From Proales similis (Eukaryota; Rotifera; Eurotatoria; Ploima; Proalidae), in contig JAGVRJ010000007.1 in assembly GCA_019059635.1 (NCBI GenBank), positions 1,674,001 through 1,738,000 of the forward strand: a DNA stretch of 64,000 bases, given 5' to 3'. Position numbers and translations under genes: made by a program. The notes under the pieces were generated by a model that saw only the letters and a program-made list of their open reading frames with translations, was not told where the DNA came from and did not search any database. This document shows positions 55,031-64,000 of the stretch, one piece after another; the stretch's first letter is position 1, and the number at the start of each line of letters is the position of its first letter.

Positions 55031-56617
55031 ATGCAAGAGATGAACCACGCGAATGGAGGTGCAGCTCCGTCGCTATCCGCTCTTCGAAACACTTACGTGA
55101 GCCTGTTTAATCAAATACTCGACAACTCGGTCAGCATTAACTGCGTGTGCAAGACAACCAGCCGCACGGAGAGTAGCCAAGATGTGAACAAACACGACCA
55201 GTCGATGAGTAGAAATGTGTTCGATCGAGTTGACTTTTTGGACGACGAGGATGCCGCGGCCAATGACGTTGAAATGCGCGACGAGTCCGGCTACGAGGCC
55301 ACTCAGCTCGTCACCGACAATCTGAAGCGTCTGGATCGTATTTGCGACCTAGGATGCTTTGAGCTCATGAAGTACGTCTACCACGAGCTGTTGATCAGCA
55401 TCGACAATAAGCAGTTTGCCCACGCCTGGCACAATTTCAAATTTCTGAGCAAAAATCCCAAATCGTGCGACTACTATGGAACGACAATATTTCACTATGC
55501 AGCGTTGAACGATCAGCTCGAGCTGTTGGCCAACTGTCTGAGCATGTACCCGGAGGGCGTGTTTCTGGTCGACGCCAAAGGCATGACCCCTTTGATGAGG
55601 GCGGTGCAGCGCAATAATGTCAAATGTGTCGAGTTCCTGCTTGATCAGACCGAGTCGGATCTAAACGGCGGCTGCTGTTCTACTTACACGCCGATCTGGT
55701 TTTCGACCTCGAACGGCTACGACCATCTGGTGACGCTCTTGCTTAATTTCAACGCACATCCGTCGATATTTCAGCGAGCCGAAGACCGCAGCTCGGGCCG
55801 GATCCGCGAACTCGACTACACTTCGCCGACTTCATTTCTATTCAGCCCTCTGCGAGCGTCGATTGTCTATCAAAAGTTCAACATCATGGTTCAACTGCTC
55901 AAGTTCAATGCGAACGTCTACGAGCTGTTCGGCTGTGACTCGACTCAAACGCCGTTTGACCAGACCAAGCTGAACGAGAACTACGTCGCTTCGTTAAAGT
56001 TCTTTTACCATCGTTTCGCCGCGGTCAAGTCGTCCGACGACAATCAAATAGAGCTCATCAATCTGGTCTATTTGAATCTGCTGAATAGGTTCATGCCAAG
56101 TCCGAACGTGTTCCGTCGAATGTTCATCGAGTACATAAAAGGCATAAACTTCAAACTGCAGCACAACTCGCCGTCCACCGAGCGGCTGAGAGCTCATTTG
56201 CACGCCAACTTCTCGGCCGAATTCGAGCAACTGATCGAGCAGACCTATCGCATCGAGCGAGACGGCTGTGAGCCAATCGAATGGAACGAGTTTGTCGGCA
56301 AGATATTGAACTTTATGAGATCGGTGGACGCGTTTTTCAACGTCGAGTCGGACAATCACGTCAGTCAGAGCAGAAACAGCACACACGCACTGCACGTGAA
56401 ATTCGCGCTCAGACTCATGAGCAATTACTTTTATCCGCGCAGTCTGAAGGAGCTGTCGCGCCATCACCTCAGACAGCTCGTGTTCAACTCAATGCAGCGA
56501 TCCAAGGTCAGATATCGCAAGGAATTCACAAAATCCGACCATCTCAAGCAGTCGCTCGCCCAGCTAAATGTTCCCCTTGTGCTCGAGCCGTTCGTACTGT
56601 TCGATGACAATCAATAG
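55031..56617 (+). CDS. Ankyrin-repeat and SOCS-box protein (ASB family)
   Basis: One exon, 528 residues from the first in-frame ATG. Ankyrin repeats are visible at about 155-300: YGTTIFHYAALNDQLELLANCL, then GMTPLMRAVQRNNVKCVEFLL, then TPIWFSTSNGYDHLVTLLLNF and a degenerate fourth unit. The C-terminus (LKELSRHHLRQLVFNSM, then LNVPLVLEPFVLFD) has the BC-box and Pro-containing end of a SOCS box, which recruits elongin B/C and Cullin 5. It would thus be a substrate receptor of a Cul5 ubiquitin ligase. About 150 residues at the N-terminus and a helical region between ankyrins and SOCS box are not assignable. I cannot place it in a numbered ASB subgroup. Convergent with TDRD12. Confidence 0.75.
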   Translation: MQEMNHANGGAAPSLSALRNTYVSLFNQILDNSVSINCVCKTTSRTESSQDVNKHDQSMSRNVFDRVDFLDDEDAAANDVEMRDESGYEATQLVTDNLKRLDRICDLGCFELMKYVYHELLISIDNKQFAHAWHNFKFLSKNPKSCDYYGTTIFHYAALNDQLELLANCLSMYPEGVFLVDAKGMTPLMRAVQRNNVKCVEFLLDQTESDLNGGCCSTYTPIWFSTSNGYDHLVTLLLNFNAHPSIFQRAEDRSSGRIRELDYTSPTSFLFSPLRASIVYQKFNIMVQLLKFNANVYELFGCDSTQTPFDQTKLNENYVASLKFFYHRFAAVKSSDDNQIELINLVYLNLLNRFMPSPNVFRRMFIEYIKGINFKLQHNSPSTERLRAHLHANFSAEFEQLIEQTYRIERDGCEPIEWNEFVGKILNFMRSVDAFFNVESDNHVSQSRNSTHALHVKFALRLMSNYFYPRSLKELSRHHLRQLVFNSMQRSKVRYRKEFTKSDHLKQSLAQLNVPLVLEPFVLFDDNQ

Positions 56618-56951
56618 ACTCCAATAGCGTCTGTGGCCTTGACTTTCTATTTTTACTGTAATTAGTTATCAACGTCAAACTCTCTTCAAATATCTCTTGC
56701 CCTCCTCCCTTTTTGAATTTTTTATTTATTCAATTTGAATCTGAATAATCTGAGTAATGGCCGTCAACTTTATCCATATATTGAATATAGTTTTTTTTTT
56801 AAGTAAAAACTTGGGCACCAAGCTTCAATCTCTTCTAATCTGATTCAGGCAACACCCTGCTCCGAAATGTGTTGATTTTGATTTATTATTCGATTTGACA
56901 TACAAGCGAATCGGTAATAATAGCGGAAAATAAAAAACAAATATTGTTCGA
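56618..56951. other. Convergent 3' ends of the ASB-like gene and TDRD12
   Basis: 334 bp, AT-rich. Minus-strand AATAAA (TTTATT at 56882-56887) suits TDRD12. No canonical plus-strand AATAAA close to the ASB stop was seen. Confidence 0.5.
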
Positions 56952-59900
56952 CTAGTCCCAGAAAATATCTTTGGATTCCTTGAGATCACTGTCGAGCACG
57001 TCGTCAAAGTCTGACTCAGAGTCGCTTTGGCAGATTGAATCGTTGTCCAAGACGTCGTCCATTCTGCCAATGTTGTTTGCTCTGCCGTTGTTGTTGTTGT
57101 TGCTGTTCAGGAAATTTGACATTTCTGTTGTTTTGACTGGCTGTTAAAATGCCGCAGCAAGCTCTAGAATTGTACGAGCGCCTACCATTTAGATTCAAAC
57201 TCGAGTCCTCGTCTCCGGAGCTGAGCTCAAGGTTGTTATAATCCGATTTGATGAATTTTGGCTACTCGGAACAAAAGCGAAAGATGATTTCAGGACGTTC
57301 GATTATGATTTAGCTCCGACTAACCTTGACCAGAGTGGCCAGTAGTCTGGGCCATATGCCGGCGCACTTCTTTTCCAGCTCAATTTGAATGAAATCGTCG
57401 CTTTTTGATGACTTGCACTGATCGGCTTGTATTTGCGCGTACAAGTCCAGGTCGAATCCGTGCTCGATTTGACCGATCATGGTTCTGTAGCGAGTTGAGT
57501 AATTGCGGTCTAATTAACAAGCAAATTTAGGAGCAGTTTGTGACCAACCTGAACGAGACACGAGTTTCTTCAAAGTCAACGGCCATTTCTTTCACGTGGC
57601 TCAAAAGTACCTTGATGATAATTTGCGTTTGAGTTTGATCCCAGCGGAGTTTGGGCGGCACGAGATGATTCGAAACACTTTAGATCAGCTGTGAGTACAA
57701 CGGGCTTGGGAGAAGAGAATAAAAAGGAGTACCAGTCCTGCTGCGGCTGGTCTATTCGGCAGTCGGCTAATCTCGGCCTCACGCTTTCCAATAGCTTAAA
57801 AAATTCCATTTCGAATTGCTCGTCGGCTTCGAGGTCGCTTGATTCAGCTACCGATCTGCTGTCAGTATCGAGCAATTCAAATTCTTGCACCGCCGGATGC
57901 TCCTGAATCATTTGCTGTGTTGTGATTAGAAATTCTAGCATTCTCTTCTGATTCTCTTGCTCTTGCTTTTCTTTGTCGCAGTCGTCATCCAAAATCGGCT
58001 TCTTCCTTGTTTCCAGAAGCGAATTGTACATGTCCATCACTCGCTGTCTGACGGCCGAGTCTTCAATTTTTTTAATTCTTTTTGTGCGTTCAGTTTGCTT
58101 TCAGTACTCAAATGAAGACAAAAATAGCTTACATGGTGAGTGTTCGCTCGATGTAGTCGTAGAATCGACTCGAATATTCATCTTGATCAAGGTGATCAGT
58201 CAAAATTTGATTTAGATCGATCAATTCGTGCATCAACTTTGGCGTCTCAATCGACCGGATCAGCAACGCCCAGAATGACCGCAATAGTGACTCGTTGTAG
58301 GTGATGTACTCGGAAAACAAATCAAATTTCTTTTGAATCAGTTCGAATATCGAGCTGGTCACAGTCTTAATCGGCGCAAAGAAATCAACAAAAAACTCAA
58401 AATCAACAGCCAAAAAGTGTCCTCACTTCATTTGAGCTGGTGAATAGAATCTGAACAAGGTAGTCGAGGCCGTGTAGTTCGAGCCACATTCTGACCAATT
58501 CTTCTTTACCGAGCACGTTCTCTGTCACCAATCGCAAAAGCGTCAACAGAGGCTGGAATGAGAACGAGAAAACTGTTTGAAGAAGCGTAAATCGTCAGAA
58601 TGTTGCCATTTAAGTGCTTACTTCAGGCTCGGGCACAATCGGAAGCAGACGGCAAACTGTTTGAATCAGGCTCTCGACCGATTCGTCCAGCTCGTCGGTT
58701 TTGACCAGCTGTTGGATTGCTGAGTTAAAAGTGCTCAAGGCATCAGGATCACTTGGAACAAGACGAAACATTAGAAATCATCCGACGAGCATTCTAAAGC
58801 CGCTTACTCAGAAGTCTGTCTGAGAAGCTGGTGAGCCAAAGCGCGTCCGAGATGATCATTTTGGTTCGCGTCTGAGCGCGATGGCTCGGGAAATAGCGAG
58901 TCGAAGCGCTCGTTGGAGAGGAGTGCCAGCTTGTCTTTGACCAGTTTGGAGGCCAAGTCTAAGTAGAACGGCAGAGATTTAACACTCAGCTCGATGGTCA
59001 GCTTTTCGGGCATCAATCGGCCACGAGCAGAGCCGATTCGAATCGCCATCAGATTTAGGTGTCGATTTTCATTGTCATGAGTCAGATCCCACAGAGCGTA
59101 GCCGACTTGTGGACTCCAGTCTGCAGAATCGGGTGTTGGCACGATCTGGTCCATTTGACATTCAATCGCTTGAAACGGAAGCGGCTCAATGAACGCTGAG
59201 TCCATGGGAAGTAGCTCGTCTACGCTGACGGTGGCGTAGTCGCCAAAGTCAACAAAGAAAACTTTGTATCTAATTTGATCGCTCTTGTCGCTTGGCTCGA
59301 TAAGCTCAATCAACTTGGCTCGAAAGTATTCGTCCTGTTCGGGCAGTCTGGCCAACAGATAGATTTGCTTTCCAGACTGCTTGAACCAGTTGAACGTGTG
59401 AGGCAGGCGCAAGTTAGCTCTAACAGTCTTGATGCGCTGCGTCAACAAGCGCTGCTCTTCGTCGTCAGCGTCCGACTTCTTGGCGACGCTTGCGCTGTTT
59501 GTTGTCTTTCCTTCAAGAAGCTCTTTTGCCTCGTTGGCAAACTTTTGAATTTGCAGATTGAGACTCTCCAAAGAGCCGCAGGTTCTCTCTTCTTGCAGGA
59601 AAAACTCACTGGGCGAGTGCACAGCGCTCACATACACATACGAGCCCTTGGGAGAAAGAGACGAGTACCGAATGAGCTGCTCGTAAGACTCGGCTCGACA
59701 TGCGTACAGCGCCATAATGAACTCGTTCAGACGCTTCTCGAGTTCGACTTGCTGGTCTTGACTGCGTGCCACTTTCATTCCGGATTTGGCAAACAGCTCG
59801 CGCAGCTGACTCATTTGATTTGGGTATTGAACGGCGAAATTCTTGTCGATCAGGTCGAGCCGAACGAAATCGTCGGCAATTACAAAATCGATTCCCTTCA

Positions 59901-62900
59901 AATGCTTGAACGAAGAAATCGGATCGAGCCAGAGAGTGCGTGCGGCCGCCAGCTGAATTTTGCCCACAAACTCCTTCGAACGGCAGAGGCGGTCGGCGAC
60001 GAATATTTTCGAACTCCTCGACCAATTCAGATCGCAGTCGATCGGACGCAAATCGCACAAGAACACTTCGATCGCCTGAGGCGGCAGTTTTTTAAACTCG
60101 TCCGGCAAGTGAATGAGATCGCAAGTGCGCACAATCAATCGAGCGCCGTGATCAATCGTTTTCACCACCGACTTGTAGACCATGCTGCCAAAGCGTTCAG
60201 CGAATCGTTCGATTTTCACGCGCCGATAAATGGCCGAAGAAGAGTCCTTGTAGGCGTAAATGTCGTCCAGATTAAGACTGTCAAGGTATTTCACGTTCCG
60301 TGCGTTTGAAAAGTAGAGTTGAAGTTTGAGGTCAAAGTCAATGAACGTCTTGTAGTCGACTCTTGACTTTTGAGCGAGATCGCTGAAGCCAAGCGGATTA
60401 ATGTAAAAGTGATTGGCGTCTTGCACATGCGAAACTCTGAATCGAACGAATCCTTCGTGCGGTATGCACGTGCTGCTGTCCAACATTCCTGGCGCGTCCA
60501 AGTGCGGATAGGGCAAGTGTCGGAATTGGCATAGACTCGGATTGGTCTGTTTGCATTGGCCGAACGTCTTTAAAAAGTAGCAAAGCTCCATTTTCTCTTT
60601 GCCAGCTTCCTTGCTCTCTTGATTCTGCTCGGCCATGTGAAACAAGCAGCTCGGTATCTTGCTCTGGTCGACGCCGGCCCTCTTCAAGTAGTTTAGAAGG
60701 TCCTCGGAGAACTCTTTGTGCTTGCGACTGAAGAACACGTAGGAGCATAGCTCGATCAGCTGCTCTGGCTTGGTGTCGATCGACTCGTGCAGAAAATGCG
60801 CGCTCATGTACCAAAGTCGATCGGCGAGACATTTTCGTGATTGCGGAAAGTCAAAATGAATCACGCATTCGGCGTTGTTGATTTCGTACGAGTCGACCGC
60901 TTTGACCGAAACCACCAGGATCAGATTCGAGTCGGGCGCTCGACGGGGCTTGGTGCCCAGCCACAGGTTCTCGATATTTTCGGCGTCCGAACCACTTAGA
61001 GCGTCGTGTAGATGCATCAAGTTTTTGTATTTGAGCGAGTGAAGCATGTTGTAAATGGCGTTGCCTTTCTCGCGGCTGTCGACGAATATGACCATGTTTT
61101 TTGGCCGCTTGGCAAAAGTTTCCACTTCGACTATTTGACTCAGATTGGCGTATTTCTCCGTCTCCGAGTCGTAGACACAAAGCATAATCTCAGTCTTGGG
61201 CACCAGAGAGGCCTCCAGTTTATTGCCGAATATGAATATGGGCTCGAGCAGATAGGCGTCGACGAACTTGCGCACTCTATCCGACCACATTGACGAGAAG
61301 AGAATGAATTGCGCAAGCGGCTGGCATTCGTTCACGCGCAGCAAATTGCTGTAGTGGGCCATCAGAGAGGCGATTTGGCGCTGGAACTTTTCTACAAGCT
61401 CGTGCGTTTCGTGCAGCACCAGGTACTTGAGTCTGTACAAATTAGTGTTTGAATTGCCCAGCATTCTCAGCAAGCAAAACGGAGTAGCGCATATCAAAAT
61501 CTCACAGCCGTTCATCAGCGGTATCTCGTATTCAGACTCGTCTCCGCCGCCCTGTATGAACAGGGCGCGCAGTTTTCTAGCCTTCTGAGCATTCTGTCTC
61601 GACTCGGACGTTTCAAGCAAGTCGATTATTTCGTTGACAATCTCAAAAGTTTGCTGCGCCTGCTTACAAGAGGAGCAGACTATGAGAAGAACGGGACCAT
61701 TGCGCAGGCTGCTCATGACTCCTTTTACATAACCGCCGGCTAGTTTGCTTTCATTTTTGGCCTCTTCGTCGAGTTTAGAGTCGATTTCAATCTGATCGAG
61801 CAGCGAGCTAATTGCTGGCGCCAGATAGTTCATTGAGAAGAGCTCATCGTAGTCGGCTGGCGATGGCAGTGCAAACACATGGCTGCCGCTGTAGATGGCC
61901 GGCCAGCAATAACTTGTGAACTCGCTGATTCTCTTGCGCTGCCTGAAATTCCAAAAGTCAATTATGCATTGATCGAATGGACTTTTCATTTCTTGCATTG
62001 GCTTCAGTCTGGGCCTATTAGTCAGCAGACCGCCCAGAACGGACAGAGGCACGGGCCCAAAAACCTCGTTGTTATTTACATCAGCGACCCTGAATTTTTC
62101 ATCCTGATTGCTATTCTCTTGCTGGTTGTGATTCTCGACTCGTGACGACTTGTTTAAAGCCAAATGCATTTTCAAATGACACAGAGACTCGAATCTTTTA
62201 TCGTACAAGTCGAGATTGGTCCGAGAGTTGAGAAAGTCTAAATCGACCTTTTCTTTGACCGGCTTCGAGCTTTGAATAAACGCGGCCAACTTGTTCAACT
62301 TGCTCTGTTTGCGTTTGGCAAGTTTCTGCAGGCACATGAGCTCGTTTAGACACACCAGAGTCTGCTGGGCCTGATCGTTTTTTACAAACAATTTAACAGT
62401 GTTGACCTGTGACGAGTCACTGTAGTCGTCTGTCGCTGCCTCTTGATCGAATTTTAAATATACTTTCGAGTTTGCTTAAATACAGGCAAACATGATCGAG
62501 CGGTTTCATCTCAGCTTTGACAAGAAAAGCATTTACCGTCTAGACACATGTCAACAAAGAACTGGATGACGGATGGAGTCCATTCGGATTGACTTTGAGA
62601 ATTTTTGTGAAATTCAATCAGGAGCAACGTGAGCTAGAGCGTCTACCTTGAGCCGATCCAAGTCAGTGGCTCGATGTCGCTGAGCGAACAGCGCTTGGCA
62701 AGAGGCGGCAGCTCGAGTAAGTTGGCGTTTCGAATGTTTCTCAGATCGGCCTGTTTGTATGTTCTCACTTCGCCTGTGTCTATTAGAAAACAGTTCACGT
62801 AGTTCTCGGGCTGAATTTCGCCGCCCAAGTCAACTACTTTAACCCGCAGCCATTTGGATCGAATCGGATCAAAAATTGCGTGAAAAGTGTCCTCGAACGC

Positions 62901-63035
62901 GATCTCTTGCTCAAACGACAAATCGACGCTCTTTCGCAAGTGTTCGTCGATCAACGCCAGAAATGAGTCGGGCTGCTTCTCGGCTATCCAGAAATCGCTC
63001 GGACTCGACGCCCTTATCACTTGCACGCGCTCCAT
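56952..63035 (-). CDS. TDRD12: TDRD12-type Tudor/helicase piRNA-pathway protein with C-terminal CS domain
   Basis: Eleven exons: 63035-62647, 62592-62537, 62474-58808, 58751-58622, 58552-58427, 58365-58133, 58077-57733, 57677-57549, 57484-57325, 57261-57186, 57124-56952 (1,827 residues). TDRD12 (fly Yb, BoYb, SoYb) works in germline piRNA biogenesis. Order: N-terminal Tudor (1-130); DEAD-like helicase (about 335-720) with no GKT in motif I and HETH at about 503-506 in place of DEAD, so it is probably not an active ATPase; CCCH zinc finger at about 780-801 (C-x8-C-x7-C-x3-H); Tudor 2 (about 825-950) and its linker PPQAIEVFLCDLRP; a third, canonical extended Tudor (about 1091-1326; VFFVDFGDYATVSVDEL); a helical, armadillo-like stretch (about 1371-1530); a CS/p23 domain (about 1652-1745; PPKLRWDQ, IELEKKCAGIWPRLL); and an acidic tail ending in IFWD. 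Splice joins are all in phase. Confidence 0.88.
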
Positions 63036-64000
63036 ACGAATTTCTTCTTTGTATATTCTAATCGACGAGAAAAGAACGAGAATACAGAATTTGAGCTTCT
63101 TTTTATTCGGCCTTTCCTTCTTTTTTTTTTCTCGCTTGCTCACTCAAATCACATCATGAGTCACATTTCAGAATTTACTTGCTCCTTCGACTTCCTCCTC
63201 CTCCTCTTGCAGCTGCATTCGCACTGCTTTTACAATGTGACACGATTTTGTTCAAATATTTGCATTTTTAACGAATTTCAACGTCCACTGGTCTGAGCGT
63301 GTTTATATTTATCGACGAGGGCGGTGTTTGCTTTTTCAAATTGGCTTGTTCTTGTTTGGACCAAATGGCTAATATATGAATAGGCCATTCGAACAGAAAA
63401 TTGGGCTAATTTGATGGGGAATGTGAGATAAAAATAGCTGCGCTCTCTTGATAATTCAATTGAGCGTTCGGTAACCAAACGACGAAGAAAATAAAATTAA
63501 AGCAGCAGCTGTATAGCAGCTGTGAGGTCATAAATGTCACAGTTCGCCCCCTCTCCCCCCGTCCGTCCGTTCGGAACTAAGAGAATTCGTTTGAAAGCTA
63601 AATCCAAGTCAATGTTTGCATTCAATTACAAACAACATTCATGTGGGCCGCGAGCACAGTTGTTGTTAATTGAGCAGCATTAACCAATCGATTGCTATTT
63701 ACTGTACCGAGAGGCAAACAATTCGGTCGACCAAACGAGCTAGCAAGCCAACGAAGGAAAGAAATAGGCAGAGGAGGATAGAGCGGCCTACACGTCGAGG
63801 GGCGAGAAATGCGTCGAGCGATAAATGTCACTTTGGCAGACCCACTTTGACATCGATACGTTGTATCAATGAGAGAAGAAGAGCGCTTATGCGCCGCATA
63901 TGGATGGAGGCATTCATGTTGCCTCATTACTTGATTGAGCTTAAGTTTGTAAATCATTTGGCCTAGCGGCCTAGCGATAAGGCTTGTCGTCATCAAGAAG
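63036..64000. promoter_or_regulatory. Upstream region of TDRD12 to the window edge
   Basis: 965 bp with no supported coding region. It includes two identical CAGCTG E-boxes, 11 bp apart (63506-63511 and 63517-63522), about 470 bp upstream of the TDRD12 start. Short frames on both strands at 63622-63996 have no family resemblance. Confidence 0.45.

Noticed and set aside
59275-60309. 344-codon plus-strand frame opposite TDRD12
   Set aside because: Antisense shadow of the Tudor-coding exon; composition follows the sense codons.
62475-62546. Apparent +1 frameshift in TDRD12 after the second exon
   Set aside because: A normal 62 bp GT-AG intron (62536-62475) joins the flanking frames in phase and gives a sensible protein, so no frameshift or 22 bp micro-intron is needed.
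1-64000. Bacterial features (operons, CRISPR, Shine-Dalgarno sites)
   Set aside because: Spliced eukaryotic genes throughout; simple repeats are microsatellites, not spacer arrays.

Overview
This window is nuclear DNA from a compact-genome bilaterian invertebrate. Nearly every coding region is split by short GT-AG introns, mostly 45-80 bp, so a gene appears as a chain of open frames joined at splice sites. Neighbouring genes lie tens to hundreds of bp apart, in tandem, divergent and convergent pairs. There are no operons, Shine-Dalgarno sites or CRISPR arrays. A miR-184 locus and a mesh-like junction protein point to Bilateria. A DRC5/TCTE1 orthologue (nexin-dynein regulatory complex), CCDC61 and TTLL5 suggest motile cilia or flagellated sperm, which argues against nematodes and acariform mites. 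A compact annelid, tardigrade, rotifer or similar lineage would fit, but I cannot name the species.

Layout, 1-20 kb: a truncated Tc1-like transposase end (+); LCLAT1 (-) divergent from CARNMT1 (+); DRC5/TCTE1 (+); a GPI-like fasciclin-domain protein (-); a 17-exon mesh-like junction protein (-); intronless RBM25 (+); TRAPPC6 (+) convergent with CGRRF1 (-).

20-35 kb: NAA30 (+), CCDC61 (+), a probable Aven homologue (+), trifunctional C1-THF synthase MTHFD1 (+), PPP5C (+) with two GC-AG introns, CHTOP (-), an unrecognised secreted protein (+), and RBM34 (-). 35-49 kb holds two gene-poor stretches of about 3.6 and 3.35 kb, a conserved miR-184 hairpin (+), TTLL5 (-) and augmin subunit HAUS3 (-). 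49-64 kb: a RUSC-like RUN-domain protein (+), SRP19 (+), an ankyrin/SOCS-box protein (+), and a large TDRD12-type piRNA-pathway protein (-).

Most genes are housekeeping singletons with no shared pathway. Themes that recur are axoneme/centriole/spindle biology (TCTE1, CCDC61, TTLL5, HAUS3), RNA processing and export (RBM25, CHTOP, RBM34, SRP19) and small-RNA biology (miR-184, TDRD12). The points most worth following are the miR-184 hairpin whose loop holds a possible poly(A) signal for the opposing TTLL5 gene, the multi-domain TDRD12 with a C-terminal CS domain, the paired GC-AG introns in PPP5C, the in-frame stop-free introns, and the orphan secreted protein. Exon models were built by hand from splice motifs, reading frame and family resemblance; exact boundaries need transcript support.
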